Positions 7,653 to 15,041 of a DNA stretch of 18,203 nucleotides are shown in pieces. The notes under the pieces are model-generated. The model did not search any database. It worked only from the letters and a program-made list of their open reading frames with translations, and was not told the origin of the DNA. Positions within the stretch are counted from its first letter, which is position 1; each line of letters begins with the position of its first letter. The stretch spans positions 1-18,203 of the forward strand of contig DASWUZ010000403.1 in NCBI GenBank assembly GCA_036401395.1. Direction: 5' to 3'. The stretch comes from DASWUZ01 sp036401395. GTDB lineage: Bacteria; Acidobacteriota; Terriglobia; Terriglobales; Acidobacteriaceae. The translations under genes were made by a program, and so were the position numbers.

Positions 7653-7659
7653 CTCCTTT
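7653..7659 (-). promoter_or_regulatory. Ribosome binding site for the methyltransferase gene
   Basis: AAAGGAG on the minus strand lies 5 bases before the ATG at 7647. It is a strong Shine-Dalgarno match. It decides the start, because a TTG at 7662 in the same frame would place the site inside the coding region. Confidence 0.75.
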
Positions 7660-7721
7660 CAACTTTCACACAGGCGGCAAGTGGAGCGGTGCGACTCCAG
7701 CCTTGTGCTGAGAATTGGGAA

Positions 7722-7750
7722 ACCATATCGAAGATGCCTCGCCTTGTCCA
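7722..7750 (-). promoter_or_regulatory. Candidate sigma-70-type promoter for the leftward operon
   Basis: On the minus strand, TGGACA (7750-7745, five of six matches to TTGACA) is separated by exactly 17 bases from TATGGT (7727-7722, four of six matches to TATAAT). Transcription would start near 7715, giving a leader of about 70 bases before the methyltransferase ATG. This is pattern matching by eye in the only intergenic space upstream of the operon. Confidence 0.4.
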
Positions 7751-7855
7751 GGCATGACTCCAGCGCAGACTCCGGCACTGGACTTCCTTCAGAGTCATTC
7801 ACCTCTGACCAAGCAGAGATGCCGTCGGCTCCCCACTTCAATACACACCGTCATT

Positions 7856-7861
7856 TATAAT
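7856..7861 (+). promoter_or_regulatory. -10 box upstream of the peptidyl-prolyl isomerase gene
   Basis: A perfect TATAAT lies about 115 bases upstream of the start codon in an otherwise GC-rich region. No good -35 element sits 16-18 bases upstream; the bases there read roughly CCACTT. Either the promoter depends on an activator or the match is partly chance. Confidence 0.4.
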
Positions 7862-7976
7862 GAGGGAGCATCCCGACACCCAGTAATGGACGTCCGGGAC
7901 ATCCCCGGCCCTCCGGGAGTTTCGCCGTGACCGGCGTCCCCGCAGCGCACAGAAGATCACAGGTCGCCACACATTC

Positions 7977-9956
7977 ATGATTCGCTTTCTGCAACAAGAC
8001 AGCCGCGTTACCAAGTACATATTCGTCGGAATTATCTCCATCGCCGTTATCACCATGATCGTCACCCTGGTTCCAGGAGTATTTCAGGACCAGACCGCCA
8101 ACGCGGATAGTTACGCTACCATCGCAGGCTCCGGCCCTTTCGGACGCTTGCTGGGGAGCTCCACAACGATTCCCACGGCCGACGTTCAGCAGCTGGCCGA
8201 GAGGATGTTGAAGCAACAGGGCTATCCCGCTTCCCCGCAGATCATTCCACTGATGATGCCCCAGGCGGCGCAGAGCCTTATCGGGCAGGCAGTCCTGGTG
8301 CAGGAGGCCCATAAGCTAGGGCTCAGGGCGACCGATGACGATGTACGGGCTTTTCTTCACACCGGCCAGTTCGGCGAAACTCTCTTCCCCGGCGGCAATT
8401 ACATCGGCGACCAGCAATATGCGGCCTTCGTCGATGAGCAGTTTCAGACGACGAGAGAGAGATTTGAAGAGCTGGTGAAGAAGCAAATCGAAGTAGACCG
8501 GTTGCGTGCGCTTGTCACCGGCCCGGTCATCGTATCTGATTCGGAGATTCGCGATTCGTATAAGCAGCAGGGCACGAAGATCAAATTTGACTACGCGGTG
8601 CTGACTTCGGACGACTTAAGCAAGCAGATCAATCCCATTGACGCGGACTTGCAGACTTTTTTCACCAAGAATGCAGCACGCTACGCGACTGCGGTTCCGG
8701 CAGCGCGGAAGATCCAGTACATCGCCTTCACCAGCGCGCAATTGCCCAGCGCGCCTGCTCAAGTCAGTGACGACGCCGTGAACCGCTACTACACTGCCCA
8801 CCAGGCCGAGTACAAGGTCGATGAGCAGGTCAAGGTGCGGCACATTCTGATTTCGGTCGACCCGAAAGCGGACGCGAAGACCGACGCTGCTGCCCGCCAG
8901 AAGGCTTCGGACATCCTGCAGCAAATCAAGAACGGCGGTAACTTCGCGGAGCTCGCGGAGAAGAACTCGGGCGACCCCGGCAGCAAGATGCAGGGCGGCG
9001 AACTAGGCTTTCTCAAGCCTGGCGCCACAGTGCCAGAATTTAATCAGGCGATTTTTTCGCTCCAACCAGGTGTCTTTTCTATTGTTAGAACGAAGCAGTT
9101 TGGTTACCACATCCTGCAGGTGGAAGAGAAGCAGACCGCACACGTGAAGTCCCTGGCCGAGGTCAAGCCTCAGATTGTAGCGAGCCTCACTCGCGACGCT
9201 GAGGCGCAGCAGGCTCAGACCTTTGCCCAACAACTGGCGAGCGAAGCGCAGAAGAATGGCATGGCCAAGACGGCAGACGCTCACCATCTGCAAGTTGTGA
9301 CCACGGATTATCTTCCCCAGACTGGTATCGTGCCCGGGCTGGCGGACGGCGCCAAGCTCCTGGCCGACGCATTTTCGGCCAAGCCCGGCGGCCCGCCGCA
9401 AATTTCGGGGACAGGAGAGGGCTTCGCGGTCTTTCAGGTTGTCGATGTTCACGCCGCGCATGCTCCGCTGTTTGCGGACTACAAGTCGCATGTGCTCGAG
9501 GATTACCGGCAGGAACAGGTGCCCCGGTTGCTGGCTTCAAAGACCGCCGAGCTCGCAGCCAGAGCCCACTCCGAGGGTGACCTTGCCAAGGCTGCCAAGG
9601 AAGTTGGAGCAACATTCAAGAGCAGCGACCTCGTTGGCCGCGATGGACAGGTCCCCGACATCGGCGCGATTTCGTCTGTCGCTCCTGAACTTTTTTCGTT
9701 GAATGTAGGTCAGGTCAGCAACCCTGTCAGTGCCGGGCGCGGTGGAGTTGTAGCACGGCTCACCGCGAAACAGGAGCCGGGTGCTGATGAGATTGCGAAG
9801 AACTTCGACCAGACCCGCGAAGGGGTGTTGAATCAGCGGCGTCAAGAGTCTTTCGCTGTCTTTGCTTCGAGCCTGGTCGACCGCTATCAGAAAGAAAAGC
9901 GCATTCGCATGAATCAGAAGGCGCAGTCGCCTGGTGTACCCGGAGCACCAAGCTAG
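7977..9956 (+). CDS. Membrane-anchored parvulin-type peptidyl-prolyl isomerase (SurA/PpiD-like)
   Basis: The protein has 659 residues. A single N-terminal membrane helix (about 13-33) follows a short cytoplasmic tail, the PpiD-like topology. A SurA/PpiD-type N-terminal chaperone region spans about 60-280. The parvulin (rotamase) domain lies at about 285-386: it starts VKVRHILISV (286-295), continues with N-F-A-E-L-A-E-K-N-S-G-D-P-G-S (322-336), G-G-E-L-G-F (340-345) and ends F-G-Y-H-I-L-Q-V (375-382). The remaining 270 residues form a PpiD-like C-terminal region without a second intact rotamase signature. The protein should sit in the periplasm on the inner membrane and help fold outer-membrane or secreted proteins. 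The ATG at 7977 gives the expected MIRFLQ beginning, although the Shine-Dalgarno sequence is weak. It is transcribed divergently from the glycan/MoxR operon. The exact orthologue name is uncertain, so no symbol is given. Confidence 0.9.
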   Translation: MIRFLQQDSRVTKYIFVGIISIAVITMIVTLVPGVFQDQTANADSYATIAGSGPFGRLLGSSTTIPTADVQQLAERMLKQQGYPASPQIIPLMMPQAAQSLIGQAVLVQEAHKLGLRATDDDVRAFLHTGQFGETLFPGGNYIGDQQYAAFVDEQFQTTRERFEELVKKQIEVDRLRALVTGPVIVSDSEIRDSYKQQGTKIKFDYAVLTSDDLSKQINPIDADLQTFFTKNAARYATAVPAARKIQYIAFTSAQLPSAPAQVSDDAVNRYYTAHQAEYKVDEQVKVRHILISVDPKADAKTDAAARQKASDILQQIKNGGNFAELAEKNSGDPGSKMQGGELGFLKPGATVPEFNQAIFSLQPGVFSIVRTKQFGYHILQVEEKQTAHVKSLAEVKPQIVASLTRDAEAQQAQTFAQQLASEAQKNGMAKTADAHHLQVVTTDYLPQTGIVPGLADGAKLLADAFSAKPGGPPQISGTGEGFAVFQVVDVHAAHAPLFADYKSHVLEDYRQEQVPRLLASKTAELAARAHSEGDLAKAAKEVGATFKSSDLVGRDGQVPDIGAISSVAPELFSLNVGQVSNPVSAGRGGVVARLTAKQEPGADEIAKNFDQTREGVLNQRRQESFAVFASSLVDRYQKEKRIRMNQKAQSPGVPGAPS

Positions 9957-10031
9957 GTCATTCAGGAAAGCTGATCCGGCAGTCCCAGACTTCATATCGA
10001 TTGAACTCAGCAGACCGGCGAAAGCAACCGG

Positions 10032-10065
10032 GGCCCGCGCTTTGGAATCCTTCAGAGCGTGGGCC
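10032..10065 (+). terminator. Strong inverted repeat between the isomerase gene and malQ (possible terminator or leader hairpin)
   Basis: Arms GGCCCGCGCT (10032-10041) and AGCGTGGGCC (10056-10065) pair over 10 positions with one G-U wobble, leaving a 14-base loop. A TTCGTTTTG stretch follows a few bases later, so the U-tract is imperfect. It could end transcription of the isomerase gene or fold in the malQ leader. It lies 32 bases before the malQ ATG. Confidence 0.45.
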
Positions 10066-10096
10066 GCTTCGTTTTGCCGGCGCGCGGAAAGCCTTC

Positions 10097-11614
10097 ATGC
10101 CATTGGAACGGTCCTCGGGTCTCCTGCTGCACATCACTTCCCTGCCCTCCTATGGCGGTATCGGCGACATGGGGCCTGCTGCGTATGGCTTCGCCGACTT
10201 CCTCGCTGCAGCAAAGCAGCGGCTCTGGCAGGTGCTGCCGCTGGGGCCAACCGGCTATGGCAACTCGCCCTACGCAGCCCTCTCTGCCTTCGCCGGCAAT
10301 CCCTTGCTCATCAGCCTTGAGACGCTGAGCGACTGGGGCTGGATTGCCGAGCAGCGCATCGCCGATCTGCCGGGACGGTCGGGCAATGTGCAGTTCACTC
10401 GGGTCGCCGAGACGAAGATGCCCTTGATCTTCGAAGCGGCCCGGAATTTCGTCCAGCACCCGCGACGAGAGCAGTGGGCGGAGTTTGAGGAATATAGAAA
10501 CCTCAATGCATCGTGGCTGGAGGACTACGCGTTCTACAGCGTGCTGCGCCGAAAGTTTGATGGCGCCTCGTGGAACCAATGGCCTGCGCCGATTGCAAGG
10601 CGTAGCGCGGCAGCGCTTGATCGCGTACGCAGTGAGGAGCGCGAGGCGCTGGTCATCGAAGAGGTCATTCAGTTCGCCTTTGATGAGCAATGGCGCAATC
10701 TGCGCGATTATTGCGCGCAGCGGGACATCAAGTTCATTGGCGACGTTGCTATCTTTGTGAATTACGACAGCGCCGATGTTTGGACGCACCCGGAAAACTT
10801 CGTCCTCGACGACGATCTGAAACCGGTGAGCGTCTCGGGAGTGCCGCCGGATTACTTCAGCGCTACCGGCCAGCGCTGGGGCAATCCTCTATACGATTGG
10901 GAGGCCCTGGAGAAGCGTGGCTTCGACTGGTGGGTAGCGCGCATTCGCCGTTCGCGCGCCCTGTATGACGTGATCAGGCTGGACCACTTCCGCGGGTTTG
11001 AGGCTTACTGGTCGATACCCGCGGCCGATGAGACGGCGATCAACGGCAAGTGGGTAAAAGCCCCGGGGGCGGCGCTATTTTCGCGGCTACGGGAGGAGCT
11101 TGGAGATTTGCCTTTTATCGCCGAAGACCTTGGCCTGATTACTCCCGAGGTCGATGCTCTCCGCGAGCACTTCAAACTGCCCGGCATGCGAATTCTTCAG
11201 TTTGGATTCTCGGACCGGGGCGCGCACAATTATCTGCCTCATCGCTACGTCAATAACACCGTTGTCTATACCGGGACACACGACAACGACACTACCCTCG
11301 GCTGGTGGCAGACGGCTAGCGCTGCCGAAAAGACCGCCGTTGAAGACTATGTCCACGTGGGCGAGGAGGGCGTGGTCTGGCCGCTCATTCGACTGGCAGA
11401 AACTTCGGTGGCTGACACCTGCCTGCTCCCATTGCAGGACGTGCTGGAATTGGGGTCCGAGGGACGGATGAATACTCCGGCAAGCGCTTCAGATAACTGG
11501 AGCTGGCGCTGCCCCGAGGGTGTCTTGACGCCGGAGCTGGCGTCGCGATTGGCCGCGATTACCGAGATCACCGACCGTGATCGATACGTTCCCGCATCGG
11601 TGCAGGCGTCCTAA
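10097..11614 (+). CDS. malQ: 4-alpha-glucanotransferase (amylomaltase, GH77)
   Basis: The protein has 505 residues from the ATG at 10097, a typical GH77 length. It moves alpha-1,4-glucan segments between maltodextrins and releases glucose in the cytoplasm. The N-terminus S-S-G-L-L-L-H-I-T-S-L-P-S and the G-P-T-G-Y-G-N-S-P-Y segment are family signatures. All three catalytic carboxylates are visible: Asp296 in VIRLDHFRG, Glu343 in FIAEDLGL and Asp396 in YTGTHDNDT. These correspond to the nucleophile, acid/base and stabiliser at about 293, 340 and 395 in Thermus amylomaltase. I chose the ATG because GGAAAG lies 5 bases upstream and the family homology starts right after it. An in-frame TTG at 10001 would add 32 unrelated residues and place a strong hairpin in the coding region. 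The stop overlaps the stop of the convergent PIN gene. It probably works with treY further right in alpha-glucan and trehalose metabolism. Confidence 0.96.
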   Translation: MPLERSSGLLLHITSLPSYGGIGDMGPAAYGFADFLAAAKQRLWQVLPLGPTGYGNSPYAALSAFAGNPLLISLETLSDWGWIAEQRIADLPGRSGNVQFTRVAETKMPLIFEAARNFVQHPRREQWAEFEEYRNLNASWLEDYAFYSVLRRKFDGASWNQWPAPIARRSAAALDRVRSEEREALVIEEVIQFAFDEQWRNLRDYCAQRDIKFIGDVAIFVNYDSADVWTHPENFVLDDDLKPVSVSGVPPDYFSATGQRWGNPLYDWEALEKRGFDWWVARIRRSRALYDVIRLDHFRGFEAYWSIPAADETAINGKWVKAPGAALFSRLREELGDLPFIAEDLGLITPEVDALREHFKLPGMRILQFGFSDRGAHNYLPHRYVNNTVVYTGTHDNDTTLGWWQTASAAEKTAVEDYVHVGEEGVVWPLIRLAETSVADTCLLPLQDVLELGSEGRMNTPASASDNWSWRCPEGVLTPELASRLAAITEITDRDRYVPASVQAS

Positions 11615-12048
11615 TCGCCATCAGTCAAATGTTGGTAGTCCGACGCAGTCAGGATCAAAAACTCGGTCTTCCCAGCCAAGGTCAGTAAGTCGCTATCGCC
11701 GCTAACCAACACATTGGCGTTTCCTCCGACCGCAAGGTCAAGAAAAGGCTGATCGTTTCGGTCCCGGCAGACTACTTTCGATGGCTGTGTTACCTCGACC
11801 ATTTCGCAATACGAGAAATACTCGGCTAACAGTTCTATTCGCTCTAGATCAGTTCGGCGAAATTTTGGATACGCCAAAACTCGCTTCAGCTCATCAGCGG
11901 TAACGCTCGAGAGCAATGGCTGACAGTTGCCAACGCGCCAATGCTCCCGAAGCCAGGCCAAACGTCCATTTGCGAAGAGCAATGACGATATGACAGTGGA
12001 TGTATCGAAAACGACTCGTCTCAACGAGGCTCTGCTTTGTGGATTCAT
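11611..12048 (-). CDS. PIN-domain toxin (putative toxin-antitoxin component, TIGR00305-like)
   Basis: The protein has 145 residues. The PIN fold starts RVVFDTSTVISSLLF (11-25) with the first metal-binding Asp at 15. Conserved acidic residues follow: Glu53 in ADELKRVL, Asp96/Asp99/Asp104 in the C-R-D-R-N-D-Q-P-F-L-D block, and Asp118/Asp120 in LVSGDSDLL. The end I-L-T-A-S-D-Y is also typical of this PIN subfamily. Such proteins are Mg-dependent ribonucleases held inactive by a co-expressed antitoxin. The acidic set appears complete, so the enzyme is probably intact. The start at 12048 has a poor Shine-Dalgarno sequence, suggesting low or coupled translation 37 bases after the antitoxin stop. 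Its TAG shares bases with the TAA of malQ on the other strand, so there is no room for a terminator between them. Confidence 0.85.
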   Translation of the reverse strand: MNPQSRASLRRVVFDTSTVISSLLFANGRLAWLREHWRVGNCQPLLSSVTADELKRVLAYPKFRRTDLERIELLAEYFSYCEMVEVTQPSKVVCRDRNDQPFLDLAVGGNANVLVSGDSDLLTLAGKTEFLILTASDYQHLTDGD

Positions 12049-12085
12049 GGCGCTGAGAGATTAGCATTACTTCTCTCGCTGTCAA

Positions 12086-12307
12086 TCAAGAATCTTGACG
12101 CGCCCAAGACACAGCAGCTGCGACATCCTGCTCTTCAATGCCCAGCTGAGCTAGCTCAGCCCGAATTTGGTCGGCGCGACTTATGCTGGGACGCAACACT
12201 ATGCTCTCGCCATCGGTGCTTACTTCAAAATACTCGACATCCGCAAATCGCGTGATTACCGAATTAGGGAGAGTGATCTGGTTGCTCGCTGTTTTCTTAG
12301 CCATCAT
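12086..12307 (-). CDS. AbrB/MazE-like (SpoVT-AbrB) antitoxin
   Basis: The protein has 73 residues from ATG 12307 (72 from the next codon, also ATG). It begins MMAKKTASNQITLPNSVI, the swapped-hairpin AbrB DNA-binding signature (K-x-T-x-x-x-Q-I-T-L-P). Then Y-F-E-V-S-T-D-G-E-S-I-V-L-R-P completes the domain. The C-terminal 30 residues are acidic and helical and would bind the toxin. An upstream in-frame GTG at 12355 directly abuts the ABC permease stop and would add residues unlike the family, so I reject it. The gene lies immediately upstream of the PIN gene in the usual antitoxin-toxin order. Autorepression is likely for this family; a palindromic ATGAATCAT sits just upstream. Confidence 0.82.
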   Translation of the reverse strand: MMAKKTASNQITLPNSVITRFADVEYFEVSTDGESIVLRPSISRADQIRAELAQLGIEEQDVAAAVSWARQDS

Positions 12308-12321
12308 AAGCACACCGATGC

Positions 12322-12331
12322 ATGAATCATA
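12322..12331 (-). promoter_or_regulatory. Candidate -10 box and operator of the toxin-antitoxin module
   Basis: On the minus strand, TATGAT (12331-12326) resembles a -10 box 18 bases before the antitoxin ATG. It overlaps the odd-length palindrome ATGAATCAT (12322-12330). A site of this kind would suit autoregulation by the AbrB-like antitoxin. No convincing -35 is seen. Confidence 0.3.
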
Positions 12332-12355
12332 ATCTAACGGCGCACTTAACCGCAC

Positions 12356-13594
12356 CTATTCATAACGCAGCGCTTCGATCGGATTTAGATTAGCGGCTCG
12401 AATAGCGGGCAGCATTCCGCTCACCAGCCCTACCACCACTAAAATCGCCGTAGCCAACCCAACGGTGCCGGGCGAGATGAGGAGCCTAATGTCGGCGTCG
12501 CTGGCATTCGCTGCCACCGCGCTGTAGAAGGTGATACTGCCAACGAGCGCGGAGACGAGATACGCGAGCGCGATTCCGGCCACGCCGCCGACGCTGGTGA
12601 TGACCAGCGCCTCTGATAAGAACTGGATGAGGATGTGGCTCTTGCGTGCACCCAGCGCCTTCTCGATCCCGATCTCGCGGGTGCGCTGCTGCACGGCCAC
12701 CAGCATGATGTTCATCAGGCCGATGCCGGAAATCCCCAGCGTCAGCGCCCCTATAAACAAAAGCAGGGCCTTCAGCGCGATAGTGAGCATGCTGAACTGG
12801 CTCATCTGCTCCATCTGGTTGTCGAGGTGGATGGCGTTATGGTCGGTGGGTTTGAAATTATGCGCAGCAGCCAGAGTATTGCGGACCGCCTTCTCCACCG
12901 CCATATTGTCGCCGTTGTAAGTGAGCCAGATGCCGTCGACGTACTTGAGGTTGCGGAAGTCGCTCATGGTGTTGAACGGGATTCGTATCTGGCGGTTGAT
13001 GTCATCGTCGCCTTCCTGCATCTTGGCCGTCTGCACGCCGACTACGGTGAAGGCGATTCCGTTCAGGCGGATCGTCTTGCCAATGGCGTACTCGCCGGAG
13101 AAGAGCTTCGTTTTGGCCTCGGCGCCGATGACCGCGACGTGCCTGCGCTCCAGATCGTCTTCCTCGGTGAAGAAGTGGCCGGAAGCCATGTCAAGGTTGA
13201 TGATCTTGGGTAGATTGGCCCGGTCACCGTTCAAGGACCACGTGTAGGTATGCAGGTCATTGCGCACCGTAACGTCGAGGTACATCTCTGGGGAGACATA
13301 GGTGATGCCCGGCACCGTGGCCATCAGGCGATCGACGTCGTCCTGGGTGAGCTGCACTTTCACACCGGCTTTAGCGCCACCCGCCTGTTCACTGGTCGTG
13401 CCCGGCCAGACGCCGATCATCTGGGTGCCCCAGTTCGCGAAGATGGCCTCGATGGCGCGCCCAAATCCGGCGCCATAGGCCAGCAGCAGCACGACTGTCG
13501 CAATGCCCCACGCCATCCCGACCATCGTAATCATGGTGCGGCGGCGGTTGTAGATCATCGCTTCGTAAGCTTGGGTCAGCAGGTCTCGGAGCAT
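12356..13594 (-). CDS. ABC transporter permease, MacB/FtsX type (copy 2)
   Basis: The protein has 412 residues with classic single-length MacB-like architecture. An N-terminal membrane helix (about 21-42, following N-R-R-R-T) is followed by a large extracytoplasmic MacB_PCD domain (about 43-265). The FtsX core with three membrane helices spans about 270-400. The motif GISGIGLMNIMLVAVQQRTR and the following E-I-G-I-E-K-A-L-G-A-R are the usual FtsX-domain signature. The end N-P-I-E-A-L-R-Y-E is also typical. Such permeases couple a cytoplasmic ATPase to extrusion or lipoprotein-type transport. The start has GAGGG 5 bases upstream. It follows the other permease by 39 bases, so the two are co-transcribed and likely form a heterodimer. 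No ATP-binding subunit gene is in the window. Confidence 0.9.
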   Translation of the reverse strand: MLRDLLTQAYEAMIYNRRRTMITMVGMAWGIATVVLLLAYGAGFGRAIEAIFANWGTQMIGVWPGTTSEQAGGAKAGVKVQLTQDDVDRLMATVPGITYVSPEMYLDVTVRNDLHTYTWSLNGDRANLPKIINLDMASGHFFTEEDDLERRHVAVIGAEAKTKLFSGEYAIGKTIRLNGIAFTVVGVQTAKMQEGDDDINRQIRIPFNTMSDFRNLKYVDGIWLTYNGDNMAVEKAVRNTLAAAHNFKPTDHNAIHLDNQMEQMSQFSMLTIALKALLLFIGALTLGISGIGLMNIMLVAVQQRTREIGIEKALGARKSHILIQFLSEALVITSVGGVAGIALAYLVSALVGSITFYSAVAANASDADIRLLISPGTVGLATAILVVVGLVSGMLPAIRAANLNPIEALRYE

Positions 13595-13633
13595 GAATCC
13601 CTCACATCCTCTAAATCGCTACTAGTGTCGGAG

Positions 13634-14890
13634 CTATTCACGGCGCAAAGCCTCAACCGGCTCGAGATTGGCCGCTTTGCTAGCAGGATAAAGCCCCGCG
13701 ACAACTCCGCTGACCGTCAGCGAGATCAACGCCAGTGCCGCCGACCACGGGACAATGCGGGGCGGGTCGAAGCCCGGCATCGCGCCACCCAGAAACAAAT
13801 TTCCCAAATACATTAAGACCGCCGACCCGCCAATCCCGATCAAACCGCTTACCGCTGTCAGCAGCAGTCCCTCGATAAAAAACTGCATGAGAATGCTGTG
13901 CTTGGTCGCGCCGAGGGCCTTGCGCAAGCCGATCTCGCGTGTCCGTTCGCTGACCGTGACCAGCATGATGTTGATGATGCCTACCGCACCCAGCGCCAGC
14001 GTCACCACGCCAACACCGCCCAGAAACAGGTTCATCGCATCGAAAATCTTCGCAACCATCTTCTGGCTTTTGATCGTGTCCCACTCGTTGAAGACATCGG
14101 GGGAATTGGGATCGAAGCTATGGCGCTGCGCCACGATCGCATGCACCTGCTGCTCGGCCTGCAGATACTCCGGCGCAATCCGCGGCTGATAGTCGATCGA
14201 GGTCACCGCATCGCGCGGGATATTTTCCCCGATAATCGGAAACATCTGCAGCATGGTCGTTACGGGGATATAGACCTTCTGATTTTCATTCTCGTTGTTC
14301 CCGTGACCGCTCTCCTTAGCGACGCCGATGACCTGGAAATTTGTGCCATTAAGGGCCACTAGCTGACCCAGGGCAGGATGGCCGACAAACAGCAGCGCAG
14401 CGCTCTTCTTGCCCAGTACAATCACCCGCGAGTTGCTGATCAAATCTCCTTCATTGAGGAACCTGCCGTCCGCGATGTCGAGGGTGCGAATCTTGGTGTA
14501 GTTGGCCTGGGTGCCTATGACCTGGCCGCCCGCAGTGGCATACTGGCTGACCTGCTTTACGTCGTTGCGGCGCAGCTCGGGGGTGATCGCGCGCACCTCG
14601 GGCGCTCCGGCGCTGATAGCTTCGACGTCGCCCATCGTCAACCGGTAGGGCTTCATTCCAGTGTGCTGGTTAGGGATGGCGGGAATAATACCGCCCCACA
14701 GCATGATTACGTCGTTGCCAAAGCTGGCAAGGTTGCGCTGCTGCCCCGACCGAAAGCCCTCTCCTACCCCGATCAGCAGCAGCATGGACCCGACCCCCCA
14801 TGCGATGCCGAACATGGTCAGGAACGACCGCAGCTTGGACGACCAGATGGCTCGGAAGACCTGGCTCAGGATGTCGCCGAAGTTCTGCAT
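13634..14890 (-). CDS. ABC transporter permease, MacB/FtsX type (copy 1)
   Basis: The protein has 418 residues and is a paralogue of the permease downstream. The N-terminal helix is at about 21-42 (R-S-F-L-T-M-F-G-I-A-W-G-V-G-S-M-L-L-L-I). The MacB_PCD extracytoplasmic domain follows. The FtsX core contains ALGAVGIINIMLVTVSERTR, then E-I-G-L-R-K-A-L-G-A-T-K. The end A-A-N-L-E-P-V-E-A-L-R-R-E is the standard finish of this family. AGAGG lies 10 bases before the ATG. Like its partner it has no nucleotide-binding domain, so it needs an ATPase encoded elsewhere. The substrate is not predictable; macrolide, lipoprotein and peptide exporters share this architecture. It is separated from the upstream dehydrogenase-like gene by 151 bases, so it may have its own promoter. 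Confidence 0.9.
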   Translation of the reverse strand: MQNFGDILSQVFRAIWSSKLRSFLTMFGIAWGVGSMLLLIGVGEGFRSGQQRNLASFGNDVIMLWGGIIPAIPNQHTGMKPYRLTMGDVEAISAGAPEVRAITPELRRNDVKQVSQYATAGGQVIGTQANYTKIRTLDIADGRFLNEGDLISNSRVIVLGKKSAALLFVGHPALGQLVALNGTNFQVIGVAKESGHGNNENENQKVYIPVTTMLQMFPIIGENIPRDAVTSIDYQPRIAPEYLQAEQQVHAIVAQRHSFDPNSPDVFNEWDTIKSQKMVAKIFDAMNLFLGGVGVVTLALGAVGIINIMLVTVSERTREIGLRKALGATKHSILMQFFIEGLLLTAVSGLIGIGGSAVLMYLGNLFLGGAMPGFDPPRIVPWSAALALISLTVSGVVAGLYPASKAANLEPVEALRRE

Positions 14891-15007
14891 TGTGCTGCTA
14901 CCTCTAATCCGCTGGAGCCTGAATTGGAACTATTTGACTGCTGCAAGCGAGAGACTGCTGGTTAACATCGGGGGCCCCAGGCAGTCCTGGTCAAAAGCAT
15001 TTACGTT

Positions 15008-15039
15008 GGACGGCGGTTCGCGGTTCCCTTCGGCCGTCC
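15008..15039 (-). repeat. Inverted repeat just downstream of the dehydrogenase-like gene
   Basis: Arms GGACGGC (15008-15014) and GCCGTCC (15033-15039) are exact reverse complements around an 18-base loop, 3 bases after the stop of the minus-strand dehydrogenase-like gene. No T-rich tract follows on the minus strand, so it is not a classic intrinsic terminator. The rest of the gap (14891-15007) shows only a short CCAGG/CCTGG hairpin at 14977-14990. Confidence 0.35.
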
Positions 15040-15041
15040 TG

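Larger units (their letters stand above)
7660..7976. other. Divergent intergenic region between the methyltransferase and peptidyl-prolyl isomerase genes
   Basis: About 315 bases contain no convincing gene. The region holds a leftward promoter candidate (7722-7750) and a rightward -10 box (7856-7861). The 9-mer GACTCCAGC occurs twice, at 7693-7701 and 7756-7764. Short GC-rich palindromes lie in the rightward leader: GGACGTCC at 7888-7895, and CCGGG/CCCGG arms at 7894-7898 and 7904-7908. Short open frames here lack ribosome binding sites and family similarity. Confidence 0.6.

Noticed and set aside
7659..7841. A 60-codon minus-strand open frame just upstream of the methyltransferase
   Set aside because: It covers the ribosome binding site and the candidate promoter of the methyltransferase, has no Shine-Dalgarno of its own and resembles nothing known.
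10001..10096. A TTG at 10001 as the malQ start
   Set aside because: It adds 32 residues absent from the GH77 family and contains a strong hairpin. The ATG at 10097 has its own GGAAAG site and gives the expected length.
12356..14890. Acidobacterial duplicated orphan permease (ADOP) family
   Set aside because: ADOP members are about 800-residue fusions with two permease units in one protein. These are two separate proteins of about 415 residues with normal MacB-like ends.
14378..14965. A 195-codon plus-strand open frame opposite the first permease
   Set aside because: It is a shadow of the MacB-type permease gene and shows no recognisable motif.
15008..15039. Intrinsic terminator after the dehydrogenase-like gene
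   Set aside because: The 7-bp stem has a long loop and no following T-tract on the minus strand, so it is listed only as an inverted repeat.
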